64,000 bases of DNA from Psychrosphaera algicola (GCF_028401425.1 NZ_JAQOMS010000002.1:3286001-3350000); one strand, 5' to 3'; positions 1 to 10,172 are shown, counted from the first letter of the stretch. The notes: generated by a model from the letters alone, not told the origin. Numbers and translations: made by a program.

Positions 1-1
1 A

Positions 2-1118
2 AAAGCACCTTGTCAGCAAGTTATTATTGAAGGTGACGACGTAGATTTGACCCAGTTGCCAATCCAACATTGTTGGTACTGGTGATGTCGCGCCACTAGT
101 GACATGGGGATTAACCGTCACTAAGGGTCCTAATAAACCAAGACAAAACTTGGGTATATATCGTCAACAGTTATTGGGGCCAAATAAACTGATTATGCGT
201 TGGTTGTCTCACCGCGGCGGCGCATTAGATTTTCTCGAATTTAAAAAGGCTAATCCAGGCGAGAATTACCCAGTGTCGGTAGCATTAGGTGCCGACCCTG
301 CAACGATATTAGGCGCAGTAACGCCGGTTCCTGACACTCTGTCTGAATATGGTTTTGCTGGCTTATTGCGTGGTAGCAAAACTGAAGTGACAAAATGTAT
401 TTCTAATGATCTACAAGTTCCGGCCTCTGCGGAATTCGTACTAGAAGGATACATAGACCCAAATGAGATGGCGCCAGAAGGACCATATGGTGACCATACT
501 GGTTACTATAATGAAGTTGATGACTTCCCAGTATTTACGGTAACGCATATTACTCACCGTAAAGACCCGATTTACCACAGCACTTATACCGGTCGTCCAC
601 CAGACGAACCAGCAATTTTGGGGGTGGCATTAAACGAAGTTTTTGTGCCGATTATCCAAAAGCAATTCCCTGAAATTGTTGATTTTTATTTACCGCCAGA
701 AGGCTGTTCATACCGTATAGCGGTCGTTACCATGAAAAAGCAGTATCCAGGTCATGCCAAACGCGTGATGATGGGCGTTTGGTCTTTCCTACGCCAATTT
801 ATGTATACTAAGTTTGTTATTGTGTGTGATGACGACATTAACGCAAGAAACTGGGAAGATGTTATGTGGGCAATAACGACCCGTATGGATCCGGCTAGAG
901 ATACCGTATTAATTGAAAATACCCCAATCGACTATTTGGACTTTGCCTCACCGGTTTCTGGCTTAGGCTCTAAAATGGGCCTTGATGCCACAAACAAATG
1001 GCAAGGTGAAACCGACCGCGAATGGGGTATTCCCATTGTGATGGATGAAGCTGTAAAAACACGAATTGATGCTATTTGGGATGACCTAAACATTCCTCTG
1101 CCGGATGGAGATAAATAA
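2..1118 (+). CDS. ubiD: UbiD, 4-hydroxy-3-polyprenylbenzoate decarboxylase (3' part, one frameshift)
   Basis: UbiD decarboxylates polyprenyl-hydroxybenzoate in ubiquinone synthesis, using prenylated FMN made by UbiX. About 370 residues are present; the family is near 490, so the N-terminus lies before the window. The segments GPNKPRQNLGIYR, MRWLSHRGGA and EGPYGDHTGYY are typical of the prFMN and active-site region. The frame changes at about base 77: a conserved HCWPGD stretch is expected, and the reading TTGGTACTGG has one base more than TTGGCCTGG. After this the frame is open to the stop. The ferredoxin gene starts on the next base, so translation is probably coupled. I infer a sequencing error, not a pseudogene. 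Confidence 0.93.
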
Positions 1119-1412
1119 ATGACTAAAGTAACCATTCAGCCAAACAATATTGAGTTTGACGTTGCCGTAGGCGAAACGATTTTAGAAGCTGCAGAACGGA
1201 ATTCCATTGAATTTCCATATCGTTGCAGACAAGGCGTGTGTACAGCATGTGTTTGTAAAACATTAAGTGGGGAAGTCAGTTATGGCGACCGTGATCCAGA
1301 GTCCTTATCGTTAACGATGGGCACAGATCCAGACAACCCTCAAAAATATACCTATAGTTGTATCGGGTATCCATTAACGGACATGGTATTGCACCATCCA
1401 TTTATTAAATAA
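1119..1412 (+). CDS. Plant-type [2Fe-2S] ferredoxin, 97 aa
   Basis: Small electron carrier with one [2Fe-2S] cluster. Cysteines 36, 41, 44 and 81 give the classical C-x4-C-x2-C...C ligand pattern inside CRQGVCTAC and YSC. The ATG follows the ubiD stop directly, and a flavin reductase starts 15 bases after its end, so the three genes look like one operon. Known relatives are the ferredoxin domains of CDP-glucoseen reductase-like proteins, where ferredoxin and FAD/NAD modules are fused; here they are separate. Inference: it may pass electrons between the downstream reductase and a hydroxylase or another acceptor. The partner cannot be named from sequence. Confidence 0.88.
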   Translation: MTKVTIQPNNIEFDVAVGETILEAAERNSIEFPYRCRQGVCTACVCKTLSGEVSYGDRDPESLSLTMGTDPDNPQKYTYSCIGYPLTDMVLHHPFIK

Positions 1413-1427
1413 AAGAGTAAAGATTTA

Positions 1428-2138
1428 ATGCAAGTTGTTAGTGCTCAAACGATTCAGGCAGAAGTGATTTCAATAACAGCCGTGACCGATTTTGTAAATG
1501 TAGTGAAACTACAGCCTTTAACAAAGCCAAGTTACCTTGCTGGTCAATATCTGCAAATTGTTTTGTCGGACGAAGACAAGCGGATTTTTTCGATTGCCAG
1601 TTGCCCAGATGACCAACATATCGAATTGCATATAGGTGCGGGACCTGATGACGCTTATCCGCGCGGTGCTTTGGATCACATGGCGAACAATGATGTTGTG
1701 ACGCTTGAAATTGGGCTCGGTAACGCGTTTTATCAAGAGAAAAGCGTTAGACCAATTATTTTAATGGCGGGTGGAACTGGTTTTTCGTATGCCCGTTCGA
1801 TTGCAGAACATATTAAAAACCATTATCCGGAGCGTAATGTCACTTTTTACTGGGGCGCAAAGGATGAAGAGAGTCTTTATGCCAGTGACGAAATGAAGAT
1901 ATGGGCAAAACAAAACCCTAATTTTACTTATGTCCCGGTAATTGAAGAAGCTACGGCGGAATGGCAGGGGAAAACGGGTTATGTTCACCAAGCGGTTATG
2001 GCTGACTTTGCGAGCTTAGAAGCATTTGATGTTTATTTAGCCGGGCCATTTAAAATGGCAGGAGTTGCTCGTGAAGATTTTGTCAAACATGGCGCTGTTT
2101 TAGAGCACTTATACGCTGACGCTTTTGCCTTTATTTAA
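1428..2138 (+). CDS. fre: NAD(P)H-flavin reductase, Fre family
   Basis: 236 residues, the normal length for Fre/LuxG-type reductases, which reduce free flavins or feed ferredoxin with NAD(P)H electrons in the cytoplasm. The FAD-binding motif RIFSIAS lies near residue 53 and the nucleotide-binding GGTGFSYARSI near residue 113. The C-terminus carries the YLAGPFKM segment of the ferredoxin-NADP reductase fold. The ubiD-fre order is shared with many gammaproteobacteria. The close upstream ferredoxin suggests a two-protein electron transfer pair. A strong terminator follows the stop. Confidence 0.9.
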   Translation: MQVVSAQTIQAEVISITAVTDFVNVVKLQPLTKPSYLAGQYLQIVLSDEDKRIFSIASCPDDQHIELHIGAGPDDAYPRGALDHMANNDVVTLEIGLGNAFYQEKSVRPIILMAGGTGFSYARSIAEHIKNHYPERNVTFYWGAKDEESLYASDEMKIWAKQNPNFTYVPVIEEATAEWQGKTGYVHQAVMADFASLEAFDVYLAGPFKMAGVAREDFVKHGAVLEHLYADAFAFI

Positions 2139-2163
2139 CATATTGGTTAATACACGATTTACA

Positions 2164-2193
2164 AAAAAACCGTAATATAGATTACGGTTTTTT
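2164..2193. terminator. Bidirectional rho-independent terminator
   Basis: A perfect 13-bp stem (AAAAAACCGTAAT with ATTACGGTTTTTT) and a 4-base loop at 2177-2180 lie between the convergent fre and MAPEG genes. The A run on one side and T run on the other make it work in both directions. Confidence 0.85.
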
Positions 2194-2228
2194 ATGTCTT
2201 GGTTTTATCAATTTACGGTTTTTAGCAG

Positions 2229-2642
2229 TTAAAATGACGCATAGATAACGCCTATCAAGTACAACTGGGCAAATAAACCAATCATATAAAAGTAACTGCG
2301 AGGGCTTGGGTTTTTATTGGTCGCGATAGCATAAAACAACACCATATGAACCAAACGAGCAACAAAAAATATCACGGTTACTGTTAATAAGTGCTCAGCA
2401 TTTACACCAACTAAGCATGCAACTAAAACTGAAAGTACAAACAAAGGCACGTTTTCCAGTGAATTAAGAAAAGTACGATTACTGCGGAATACAAAGGAAA
2501 AATGATCAAGTTCTGCGCTGACAATTCATAGCACATATTCAGTTTGTTTTCTATGAGCTCCTGTCGCAATTAAGGCTTGCAGAACCATCATGGCAAGTAA
2601 GGATGTGACGACAAATAAAACCTGTGTGTATTGTTCAAACAT
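2229..2642 (-). pseudogene. MAPEG family membrane protein with one in-frame TGA
   Basis: About 137 codons read as a MAPEG-like protein (membrane-associated eicosanoid/glutathione family), with four hydrophobic segments and the family-like stretch NSLENVPLF. The start is the ATG at 2642. The frame is interrupted only once, by TGA at 2528-2526 after ...TEYVL, and continues in the same frame. Restoring a CCTGG there gives Pro-Gly in place of Leu-stop, so I suspect a base-calling error at a CCWGG site. It is divergent from the MarR gene. A real nonsense mutation is the alternative. Confidence 0.7.
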
Positions 2643-2735
2643 TTTGTTTCCTCAGTTATTAGTTTGTATGCAAATTATAATACTAGGGTAATCTGCTAAA
2701 ATCAATTTGTTTGTGTACAAAATAAATTTGGAATT

Positions 2736-3164
2736 ATGGAACAGCTAAAATTATCTAACCAAATCTGTCATCGTTATTACGTCGCATCTAATGCGATAAC
2801 AAGGGCGTATCGCCCACTTTTAGATGAGCTTGGGCTCACCTATCCTCAGTATGTTGTATTAATGGCATTATGGGAAGAAGACAATGTTGAAGTGAAACAA
2901 GTTAAGGCCAAGACTCATATCGATGGCGGCGCTTTATCGCTGATTTTAAAAAAGTTATCAGCCAAAAATCTTATCAATATTGTGCCGTCGGAACTGGATA
3001 AAAGAATTAAACATGTTCAATTATCTGACAAGGGCTGGCAATTGCAGCAAGAAGCGAGTGGTATTCCTGAAAAATTAATGTGTCAGGTTTCCAATATGTC
3101 GAGAGAAGAGGTTTTATTACTTAAAACGCTTACCGACAAATTGGTGGAAAACTTAATTGAGTAA
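2736..3164 (+). CDS. MarR-family transcriptional regulator
   Basis: 142 residues with the MarR winged-helix layout: dimerisation helices at both ends, a recognition region around VKQVKAKTHIDGGALSLILKKL and the wing with ELDKRIKHVQLSDKG. The aligned motif DKR...V.LT.KG is the usual MarR wing. It starts 94 bases from the divergent MAPEG start, so it probably controls that gene and itself from the shared region. Members with this type of N-terminus include OhrR-like thiol sensors, but the ligand cannot be inferred. Confidence 0.85.
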   Translation: MEQLKLSNQICHRYYVASNAITRAYRPLLDELGLTYPQYVVLMALWEEDNVEVKQVKAKTHIDGGALSLILKKLSAKNLINIVPSELDKRIKHVQLSDKGWQLQQEASGIPEKLMCQVSNMSREEVLLLKTLTDKLVENLIE

Positions 3165-3395
3165 TGTCAGACCGTTTACCAAGCAAAGTTATTGCCAATT
3201 GAGTTAATCTAGTCCGATTCAGTCTAAAGAATGAGCAAAGCATTTTATTTTTATTTATAGCAAATTGTAACAATTGAATCCTTAGACCGTCAGCCTTTAG
3301 CTTGTATAATTAATTTCGCTTTCTAGTGTTCATCGGTTATGTAACACCATGTGAGTTGGAAAGCGGATTTAAACACGCAATATAAAAGGACACAT

Positions 3396-4049
3396 ATGGC
3401 TATAGTACATAAAACTCGTACCCAGCTTGTTGCAGAGGCAATTAGAGAGCGAATTTTGCAGGGCGAAATTAAAGCCGGAGAACCTTTACGTCAAGCGGCA
3501 TTAGCTGAAGAACTTAATGTTAGTCGGATCCCAGTTAGAGAAGCGTTGTTGCAACTAGAAGCGGAAGGCCTAGTTAATTTCGAACCGCATAAAGGAGCAA
3601 CGGCAGCCGATATGTCTGCAAAACAAGTTGATGAAGTATTTGAATTACGTTGTTTACTTGAAACCGAATTATTGTCTTATTCAATTCCCAATCTAACAGA
3701 TGACGATATTGCCTATGCGCAAGAACTCATGGATAAAATGGCCGAGTGCCAAGATCACGGTACAACACTAGGCGAACTCAACTATCGATTTCATAATATT
3801 CTATATAGCCGCGCAGACCGGCCCCATACATTTGAGCTTGCGGACGTCCTGATTAAAAACTCGCTGCGCTATATTCGAATGCACTTGACGTTAGCGGGCG
3901 GGGACAAGTCGTCACAAATTGAGCATAAAAAATTATTGGTACTTTGTGCTGAAAAACGAATTAACGCGGCTTGTGAATATTTGCGGGATCATATTCTTAA
4001 AGCAAAATACAATATTATTACGTTAATAGAAGCAAGCGAGTCGCGTTAA
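3396..4049 (+). CDS. GntR/FadR-type transcriptional regulator (FCD domain)
   Basis: About 217 residues. The N-terminal winged helix carries LRQAALAEELNVSRIPVREAL, the hallmark of GntR repressors, and the C-terminal all-helical FCD domain holds ligand. I choose ATG 3396 because AGGA lies 4-7 bases before it; a longer GTG start at 3351 in frame has no ribosome site. The neighbours do not include an obvious catabolic operon, so the target is unknown. Conserved FCD histidines (for example in NYRFHNILY and IEHKKLL) suggest metal-assisted ligand binding. Confidence 0.88.
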   Translation: MAIVHKTRTQLVAEAIRERILQGEIKAGEPLRQAALAEELNVSRIPVREALLQLEAEGLVNFEPHKGATAADMSAKQVDEVFELRCLLETELLSYSIPNLTDDDIAYAQELMDKMAECQDHGTTLGELNYRFHNILYSRADRPHTFELADVLIKNSLRYIRMHLTLAGGDKSSQIEHKKLLVLCAEKRINAACEYLRDHILKAKYNIITLIEASESR

Positions 4050-4128
4050 AGCAAAATAGAACAATAACGCGATTTAGTCTTTTCATCTGCAATAAAATCA
4101 GTAAAAGTTGGTTCTTATTATCATTACG

Positions 4129-4160
4129 GTGTGCCATAAATTAAAGTGTGCCATAAATTA
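4129..4160. repeat. Two tandem copies of a 15-bp sequence, period 17
   Basis: GTGTGCCATAAATTA occurs at 4129-4143 and again at 4146-4160, just before the thioredoxin-fold lipoprotein gene. The second copy overlaps its ribosome site region. It could be a local duplication or a paired binding site; nothing else supports a function. Confidence 0.6.
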
Positions 4161-4169
4161 GGAACTGAA

Positions 4170-4778
4170 ATGAAACAGCAACTTGTTCAACTACTTTCAA
4201 TCGTAACCTTGTTATTTGTCACAGTAGCATGCTCAATTAGTCCTGCGAACAATCAAAATTTGGCGGGGCACTACTCCGATCTTGCCGGTTTTAATATTCA
4301 AAAAGGTCAATCTCCAATTGGGTTTAATTTACCGAGTGCTTCAGGGGGAAATTAAGTCTAGCTGATATACTAACCGACCAACATGTGCTTTTGGTTTTTT
4401 ACCGTGGAGATTGGTGCCCGTATTGTATTGATCAATTCAGTACGATTCAGCCAGTACTGCCACAGCTGAAACAATATAATGTTAAGTTAGTCGCGGTTTC
4501 GCCAGATCAACAAAGTGCTGCTCAAAATACGCAACGCAAATTTGGCCAAGATTATACTTTTTTGATGGACACTGACCTGCAGGTCACAAAACAATACGGC
4601 ATTAATTCAGAAGAAGGGTTGCCGCATCCTGCGGTATTTTTGATGAAACAGGCACCGACGCTTTCGGAGTCGGAAGTGGCCTGAGTATTACGTTTCAACC
4701 GACCATACCACCCGACCAACGGGTGAACAGTTGTTAGAGCAAGTAAAAGCATTAATATCTAAACCATCAACTAATTAA
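4170..4778 (+). CDS. Peroxiredoxin-like thioredoxin-fold lipoprotein (two frameshifts)
   Basis: The start ATG 4170 is preceded by AGGA. The N-terminus is a lipoprotein signal ending in VTVAC. After a short linker comes an AhpC/TSA-type thioredoxin fold with the redox motif GDWCPYC, so a periplasmic or outer-membrane peroxidase or thiol reductase is likely. The frame breaks at about 4350 in a run of five G followed by AAA (one base missing) and again near 4680. The last frame ends with ...LLEQVKAL at 4778. Read through, the protein is about 200 residues, normal for the family. Confidence 0.75.
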
Positions 4779-4813
4779 CAAAATGTTCCACTGTGGGATA
4801 AAAGGCAATAAAT

Positions 4814-5299
4814 GTGAATATTGATATTAGATTAGCAAATTACGACGACGCTGAGGACGCTTCTGCAGTTGTTTTGGCCTTAAATATGTACGCCAAAGAC
4901 CCTATGGGTGGCGGCCAAGCATTATCAGAATTTGCTCAGGCAAATTTGATAGCTGGCCTACAATCCACGCCAAATGCGTTTACCGTTTTGGCTTTTGTTG
5001 ACGGTAAAATTGCAGGGTTGGGAAATTGTTTCCAGACGTTTTCAACTTTCAAATGCAAACCTATTGTCAATATCCATGATATGGGGGTTAATGATGGCTA
5101 TAGGGGATTAGGCCTAAGTCAGAAAATGATCGCAATGATAGAACAAGTGGCGAAAGAGCGTGGCGCATGCAAAATTACCCTAGAAGTATTGGAAGGCAAT
5201 GAGGTTGCCAAAAATGCTTATCTAAAATACGGTTTTACTGGATATGAGCTTGACCCCAAAATGGGCAAAGCGATGTTCTGGGAAAAGCCAATTAAATAA
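4814..5299 (+). CDS. GNAT N-acetyltransferase
   Basis: 161 residues with the GNAT fold. The acetyl-CoA loop is seen as DGYRGLGLSQKM, and the C-terminal strand as KNAYLKYGFTGYEL. The start is a GTG at 4814 with AAGG about ten bases upstream; no better ATG is in frame. The substrate is not predictable; the family often acetylates amino groups of small molecules or proteins. It stands alone between the peroxiredoxin-like gene and an MFS transporter. Confidence 0.85.
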   Translation: MNIDIRLANYDDAEDASAVVLALNMYAKDPMGGGQALSEFAQANLIAGLQSTPNAFTVLAFVDGKIAGLGNCFQTFSTFKCKPIVNIHDMGVNDGYRGLGLSQKMIAMIEQVAKERGACKITLEVLEGNEVAKNAYLKYGFTGYELDPKMGKAMFWEKPIK

Positions 5300-5463
5300 T
5301 TTATCCGCGTTGTTCAAACAGGACGGTTAATAATTCTACGACTTAGTATTAATACGTCCTGTCGATACTTAACTCGTTATCTGTTTAATACTTCGACTTA
5401 CTTCTCTTAAATTTATATGCTTTTATTTCTCGGTAATAAGCTCCACTTTTATTAGGAATGTTT

Positions 5464-6787
5464 ATGACTCAGTCCGTATCGTTTAAAACTGTTAAACGAT
5501 TTCCGTTGTTAATGTGGATATTACTATTTGGGTCTTTTATCACCCGTGGCAGCTTTTATATGGTTTGGCCATTTTTGGCGGTGATACTTTTTGAAAAGTT
5601 TCAGCTTTCGGCTACTAGAATCGGGCTTATCTTGTCCTCAGCAGCGGTAGTCTCGGTCTTAGTCAGTTTTGTAGTCAGCAGTTTATCAGATCGAATAGGT
5701 CGACGGCCTATGATGTATGCCACGGGCGTGTTGTATATCATTTCCTTTAGTCTTTTAGCTGAAGCAAATACAGTAAATGGCTTTGTAATTGTTATTACGT
5801 TGTGTTCCATAGCCACCGCACTTTGGCGTCCGCTTACCTCGGCGTTAATTGGCGATGTTATTGATGATTCAGGCGTCAGAGAGCTTGCCATGCAGTCATT
5901 GTATTTTGCCGTAAATGTTGGCTGTGCTATTGGTCCAATTGTCGGTGTTTGGCTGGGGTTAACAGGTCAACAGTCGAGCTTTTATTTCACAACTTATGCG
6001 TTTGGATTTTTGCTCGTTTTATTGTTTTTGGGCTTCCGTCATTTTGACCGCCAAGCCAAAATCGACACGTTAGATCCCATTGAAGATATGGTTCAGGTTC
6101 AGTTCGATACGCGACAAACATTAACTAATAATGAGTCTAAAAATGATAAACCAAAAAGCGGATTAAAATATGTTTTACGGATCTTAGGACAAGACAAACT
6201 GCTGCAATATTTAATCTTGGCGAACGTGTTAGTGTATGTTTATTTACGGCCAAATGGACAGTTCATTAATACAATACTTAACCCGTGAAAAAGTAACCGA
6301 TTTATTGGAGTTGGTATCGTCAATGATATTTACCAATGCGATGGTGATCATAACGTGCCAATTTATTTTGCTTAAAATGATGTCTAAACAAAGTCTCATA
6401 AGGCGAGTACAAATCGGCTTGTTGTTATTAGCCATATCGCAACTTTGGTTTGCGTTAAACCCGGTCACTATGTTTTGGGGCTGGATTGCAGCGGTGATTA
6501 TTATGAGTCTAGCGGAAGCGATTTTGTTCCCAACGATGAACGTTCATATCGACCGGATTGCGCCCGCGCATTTAAGAGGTGCGTACTTTGGTGCAGCATC
6601 GTTTTATGATTTTGGCTTTGCCTTTGCACCGTTAGGCGGTGGTATCATTTTAGATTATTTCGGCGGACCGATACTCTTTTTGGGGTGTGGTTTGTTGGCT
6701 TTGTTTATCATTTATCTGTATCACGTTTTGGAACATATGTCGGGACCTGACGTTAAAACCGAAGCTAAATCTACTGGGCAACGATAA
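5464..6787 (+). CDS. MFS efflux-type transporter, 12 TM (one frameshift)
   Basis: Two overlapping frames together form one major facilitator of about 440 residues. The first half has the loop motif SDRIGRRPMMYATG between TM2 and TM3 and motif WRPLTSALIGD of the drug-H+ antiporters. The second half continues with YFGAASFYDFGFAFAPLGGG. The frame moves by one extra base near 6233-6240, around GTGTATGTTTAT. ATG 5464 has AGGA seven bases before it; ATG 5458 is also possible. The C-terminus is short and charged. The closest known type is the MdtH-like group, but the substrate is unknown. Confidence 0.82.
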
Positions 6788-6885
6788 ACGGATGAACTTT
6801 TAATCGCGAGGAGTGATCTAAATCATATTGAGCGAGATCAATGTTTTGGTGCCGTACCGAGGCATCTGATTGAAATTTAGTCAGC

Positions 6886-6916
6886 TTGGCTTTTTTTGTT
6901 AATTATTGGGTATAAT
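6886..6916 (+). promoter_or_regulatory. Candidate sigma-70 promoter of trhO
   Basis: A perfect TATAAT at 6911-6916 lies 60 bases before the trhO start. TTGGCT at 6886 is the best -35 candidate, with a long spacing of 19. Confidence 0.5.
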
Positions 6917-6975
6917 CGCGCTCCAAAATTATCCATATGCTCCGGTTTTACGTTCCGGGGGCAAGAGGAATCGAC

Positions 6976-7964
6976 ATGTCACAAGTAGTAGTGTGCGCAA
7001 TGTATAAGTTTGTGCGCTTAGAAAATTTTCAAGAACTCCGTCAGCCATTACAAAATACAATGGAAGCTAACGGTATCAAAGGTACTTTGTTGTTAGCTGA
7101 AGAGGGGATTAACGGTACGGTAGCCGGTCATCGTGAAGGAATAGACGCGTTATTAACTTGGCTTCGTCAGGATCCTCGTTTAGTTGATATTTCGACCAAA
7201 GAAAGCTTCGACGATGAAATGCCATTTTATCGCTGCAAAGTTAAGCTTAAAAAAGAAATCGTGACAATGGGGGTTGAAGGTATTGACCCTAGAGAAGTGG
7301 TTGGCACCTATGTTAAACCCAAAGATTGGAATGCGTTAATAAGTGACCCAGAAGTGGTATTGGTTGACACTCGTAATGACTATGAAGTGCAAATTGGTAC
7401 ATTTGAAGGAGCGGTAAATCCTAACACTGAAACGTTTCGCGAATTTCCTGAATATGTCGAAAAAATCTTGATCCGAAACAACATAAAAAAGTTGCAATGT
7501 TTTGTACTGGTGGCATTCGCTGCGAAAAATCTACAGCCTATCTAAAAGAGCAAGGCTTCGAAGAAGTTTACCATCTTGAAGGCGGCATCTTAAAATACCT
7601 TGAAGACGTGCCAAAAGAAGAGACCAAATGGCAAGGTGAGTGTTTTGTTTTTGACAATCGTGTAACGGTAAATCATGATTTAGAAAAAGGCGAATATGAC
7701 CAGTGTCATGCGTGTCGTATGCCGATCACCGAAGAAGAAAAACAATCAGAGCACTATGTTGTCGGTATTTCATGCCCACATTGCATCGACAAAGTTACAG
7801 ATGAACAGCGTGAACGATTTGCGGAGCGTCAAAAGCAAATGGAATTGGCGAAACAACGTGGCGAAGAACATATTGGCTCAGAAGCCAAAGACGTTATTGA
7901 AGCTAGAAAAGCGCTAAAACTGCAAAAAAAGAACAAGCTAGAAACGCTAAGGCGTAATTTTTAA
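6976..7964 (+). CDS. trhO: tRNA uridine-34 hydroxylase TrhO (rhodanese; one frameshift)
   Basis: TrhO (YceA) adds an oxygen to U34 of certain tRNAs on the way to cmo5U-type modification. The protein has the N-terminal acylphosphatase-like domain (GIKGTLLLAEEGINGT), a rhodanese domain with VDTRNDYE and the catalytic loop CTGGIRCEK, and a zinc-ligand-rich tail with CHACRMP and CPHC. Start ATG 6976 has AGAGGA in front; an earlier ATG at 6937 has none. The frame slips in a run of six A near 7485 (one base missing), just before the catalytic cysteine. Length when joined is about 330 residues, as expected. Confidence 0.93.
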
Positions 7965-7981
7965 GTCGCCGTTCTTTAGCG

Positions 7982-8023
7982 AAGGCAACGTATTATACTA
8001 ATCGGTATTACGTTGCCTTTTTT
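7982..8023. terminator. Bidirectional terminator between trhO and the DMT exporter
   Basis: An 11-bp stem AAGGCAACGTA (7982-7992) pairs with TACGTTGCCTT (8009-8019), followed by T6. It separates two convergent genes. Confidence 0.85.
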
Positions 8024-8043
8024 GTTTTATTCGTTCTTAAAAA

Positions 8044-8918
8044 TTAACTCCACATCACAAGTATTGCCGCCACTGCAATTAACAATAAACCAATAATTTC
8101 ATAACGTTGTACTGGCTTTTTCAACCACCATACCGAGATCATAATCGTAAATAACACTTCGGTTTGGCCCAATGTTTTAACTAAGGCCACGTGCTGTAAT
8201 GCCATTGCCGTAAACCAACCGATAGAGCCAATACAACTTGTTATACTGGTGGCGATTGTCATGATTTTATGTTGACTTAATTCAGCTAAAACCTGTGGTT
8301 GTTGTTTAAAAATATAAAATGTTAGCGCTAAAGTTTGAATACACAAAACCCACAATAAAGACCACGCCGCGCCGACATGAAATGGCACATCAAGTAAATG
8401 GCTTGCTTCTCTTGCTAGCAAAGAGGTAAGGGCGAAACAAGTGCCGCAGGCAAGTCCAATCATCAAGGTTTTAGGGCTTAACGACCCTTTTTTACCGGCA
8501 CTACTTAAAACAAAAATGGCTATAGACCCGATAAAAATCCCAAGCCAACCTAACAATGACAAATTGCTACCAAAAAACAACACACCTAAAACGCCAGCCA
8601 CAAGCGCTTCACTTTTTGCCAATCCGGCGCCAACCGCAAAGTTTTTTGCTTAAACAAGATAACCATAAAAGCCGTCGCTGCAATTTGGGTGGCCGCCGCA
8701 ATACAGGCATAAATAATAAAGCGGGTATTAAATTCAGGTATCGCCATTGGCTGGTACAAATACAAACCGTATAGGTAAATCGCGACGATAGGTGGCGCAA
8801 ACAAAAAGCGCGACAAAGTCACGCCAGACGTGTGTACATGTGCACTCAGTTTGCTTTGCAAGGCGTTGCGCCATGTTTGCATAACAACCGCTAGTAACGT
8901 AAATAAAACCCAAGTCAT
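8044..8918 (-). CDS. DMT-superfamily (EamA) transporter (one frameshift)
   Basis: About 290 residues with ten hydrophobic segments in two EamA repeats, the usual drug/metabolite transporter layout. The start is ATG 8918 (MTWVLFTLL). The frame shifts near 8630-8640, where FKQK changes into the VGAGLAKSEALVAGV segment. The duplicated motif KTLGQTEVLFT near the C-terminus is typical of the second repeat. No linked enzyme hints at a substrate. Convergent with trhO and divergent from the lipoprotein at 9108. Confidence 0.82.
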
Positions 8919-9107
8919 TACATTGCCCTGAAAATATTATATTTAAAGAAAACAGAAGATTACTCTAACCATTGTTTATGACAATAGGATTTGTTTTATA
9001 TCTTATATTAGCTACCTGAATTTGCTATTGTCAGTGGTTAATGGCTTATCGAACTCAAGCTCTTAAGCAGAATATTTAAGAGGGAAAGTATATTTGGGAG
9101 GTATAAA

Positions 9108-9797
9108 ATGCGGTTCATAATGAGTATTTTATTTTGCCTCTATTTGACTGGTTGTACGAGCACTAAAGTTCATTTTTACACCCGATATTTACCCACCACA
9201 GATGTCTCAAAAATAACCAAAGCATTAGAGGACGCCAACTTTACTGTCGTTAAAAATAGACATGCTTTTCCCGAGGACATAGAACAGTCTGCAGTGTTAT
9301 ATTCTTTATTTATTCAAGATGACAAAAGTGTCTCATTGTTGACTAAAACACTTACTGAGATTGGCTGGCCTATCCAACAAACGCAGGCACTTGTTGCAGG
9401 AAATCATTGGTATACCAAAAATAGCGTTGGTTTGTACTTATTGCCAGACGGCGTTAAAACGGCCAATAAAGTCGCGACTCAAGATTTAGCCGATGATTAC
9501 CAAAGTCGTAACTGTAATGAGTCGGTGAAAATTAGTCTTAAAGGTGACAACCGTTATACGATGATGTTTGCTGAAAACAAAGAGAGTAAAACAGATCACC
9601 TAAATGGGTACTGGAAGGTAAGAAGTTACCCGTATCTAGAGCTCACTTCGCTGAATGAGCAATGGTGGTTCTATTTTGAAATTGAACAAAAAATTGAAGT
9701 TGATAAGGTCAGTAAAATCCAAATAGTAGAGTTAAAGCCAGTCGACCAATATCGATTTTTCCCAAATTGTAGTTTTGTCACTGGTGTTCGGCTTTGA
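9108..9797 (+). CDS. Lipoprotein of unknown function, 229 aa
   Basis: The N-terminus MSILFCLYLTGC is a lipoprotein signal with lipobox LTGC; the Cys is near residue 16. No aspartate follows the Cys, so outer-membrane sorting is expected. The mature part mixes alpha and beta segments, with WYTKNSVGLYLLP in the middle and a tryptophan-rich end. I recognise no family. GGGAGG at 9096-9101 is a good ribosome site. It may be the cognate of the convergent gene's region only by position. Confidence 0.7.
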   Translation: MRFIMSILFCLYLTGCTSTKVHFYTRYLPTTDVSKITKALEDANFTVVKNRHAFPEDIEQSAVLYSLFIQDDKSVSLLTKTLTEIGWPIQQTQALVAGNHWYTKNSVGLYLLPDGVKTANKVATQDLADDYQSRNCNESVKISLKGDNRYTMMFAENKESKTDHLNGYWKVRSYPYLELTSLNEQWWFYFEIEQKIEVDKVSKIQIVELKPVDQYRFFPNCSFVTGVRL

Positions 9798-9837
9798 TGC
9801 TAAGGGACGTTTCTGAATTACCCGCGATATAAAAATT

Positions 9838-9885
9838 AAAACTGATAGCCACGTCAATAAATACAAGCGGCTAGCAGTTTTTTGG
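9838..9885. terminator. Terminator between convergent genes
   Basis: AAAACTGATAGCC pairs with GGCTAGCAGTTTT (one internal mismatch) around an 18-base loop, ending in T6. It lies between the lipoprotein and the RRM gene. Confidence 0.65.
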
Positions 9886-9923
9886 TGCCGTCTTTAGACA
9901 ACAGCGAGGTGTTTAACTAAGCC

Positions 9924-10172
9924 TTAGTGTTTATTGATCTTCAGCTTTTTTACTCGGATTACTTTGCCGTCTAGCTTTGTGCCGTTTAACTTAACTATGG
10001 CTAAAAGGGCTTTTTTGTCGTCATTAATTTCAACAAACCCAAATCCCTTGGATTTACCGGTGACTTTGTCCAATACCAATGTACAGTATTCTAATTCAGC
10101 AAACTGGGTGAAAGCTTCAGTAAGCTGCTCTTCGGTTGTTGAACGGGATAAATTTCTAGCAATTATTTTCAT
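9924..10172 (-). CDS. RRM-domain RNA-binding protein, 82 aa
   Basis: A single RNA-recognition motif with RNP2 IIARNL near residue 3 and RNP1 KSKGFGFVEI near residue 40, followed by a lysine-rich tail. Bacterial RRM proteins of this size are common in marine gammaproteobacteria and cyanobacteria and are linked to cold response and mRNA binding; that is family knowledge only. Start is ATG 10172. Confidence 0.9.
   Translation of the reverse strand: MKIIARNLSRSTTEEQLTEAFTQFAELEYCTLVLDKVTGKSKGFGFVEINDDKKALLAIVKLNGTKLDGKVIRVKKLKINKH

Noticed and set aside
2526..2528. TGA as selenocysteine or recoded codon in MAPEG
   Set aside because: No SECIS-like element is visible, the family has no selenocysteine, and a CCWGG misread explains it better.
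5300..5460. Terminator after the GNAT gene from CAGGACG and CGTCCTG arms
   Set aside because: Seven-bp arms with a loop of more than 25 bases and no T run.
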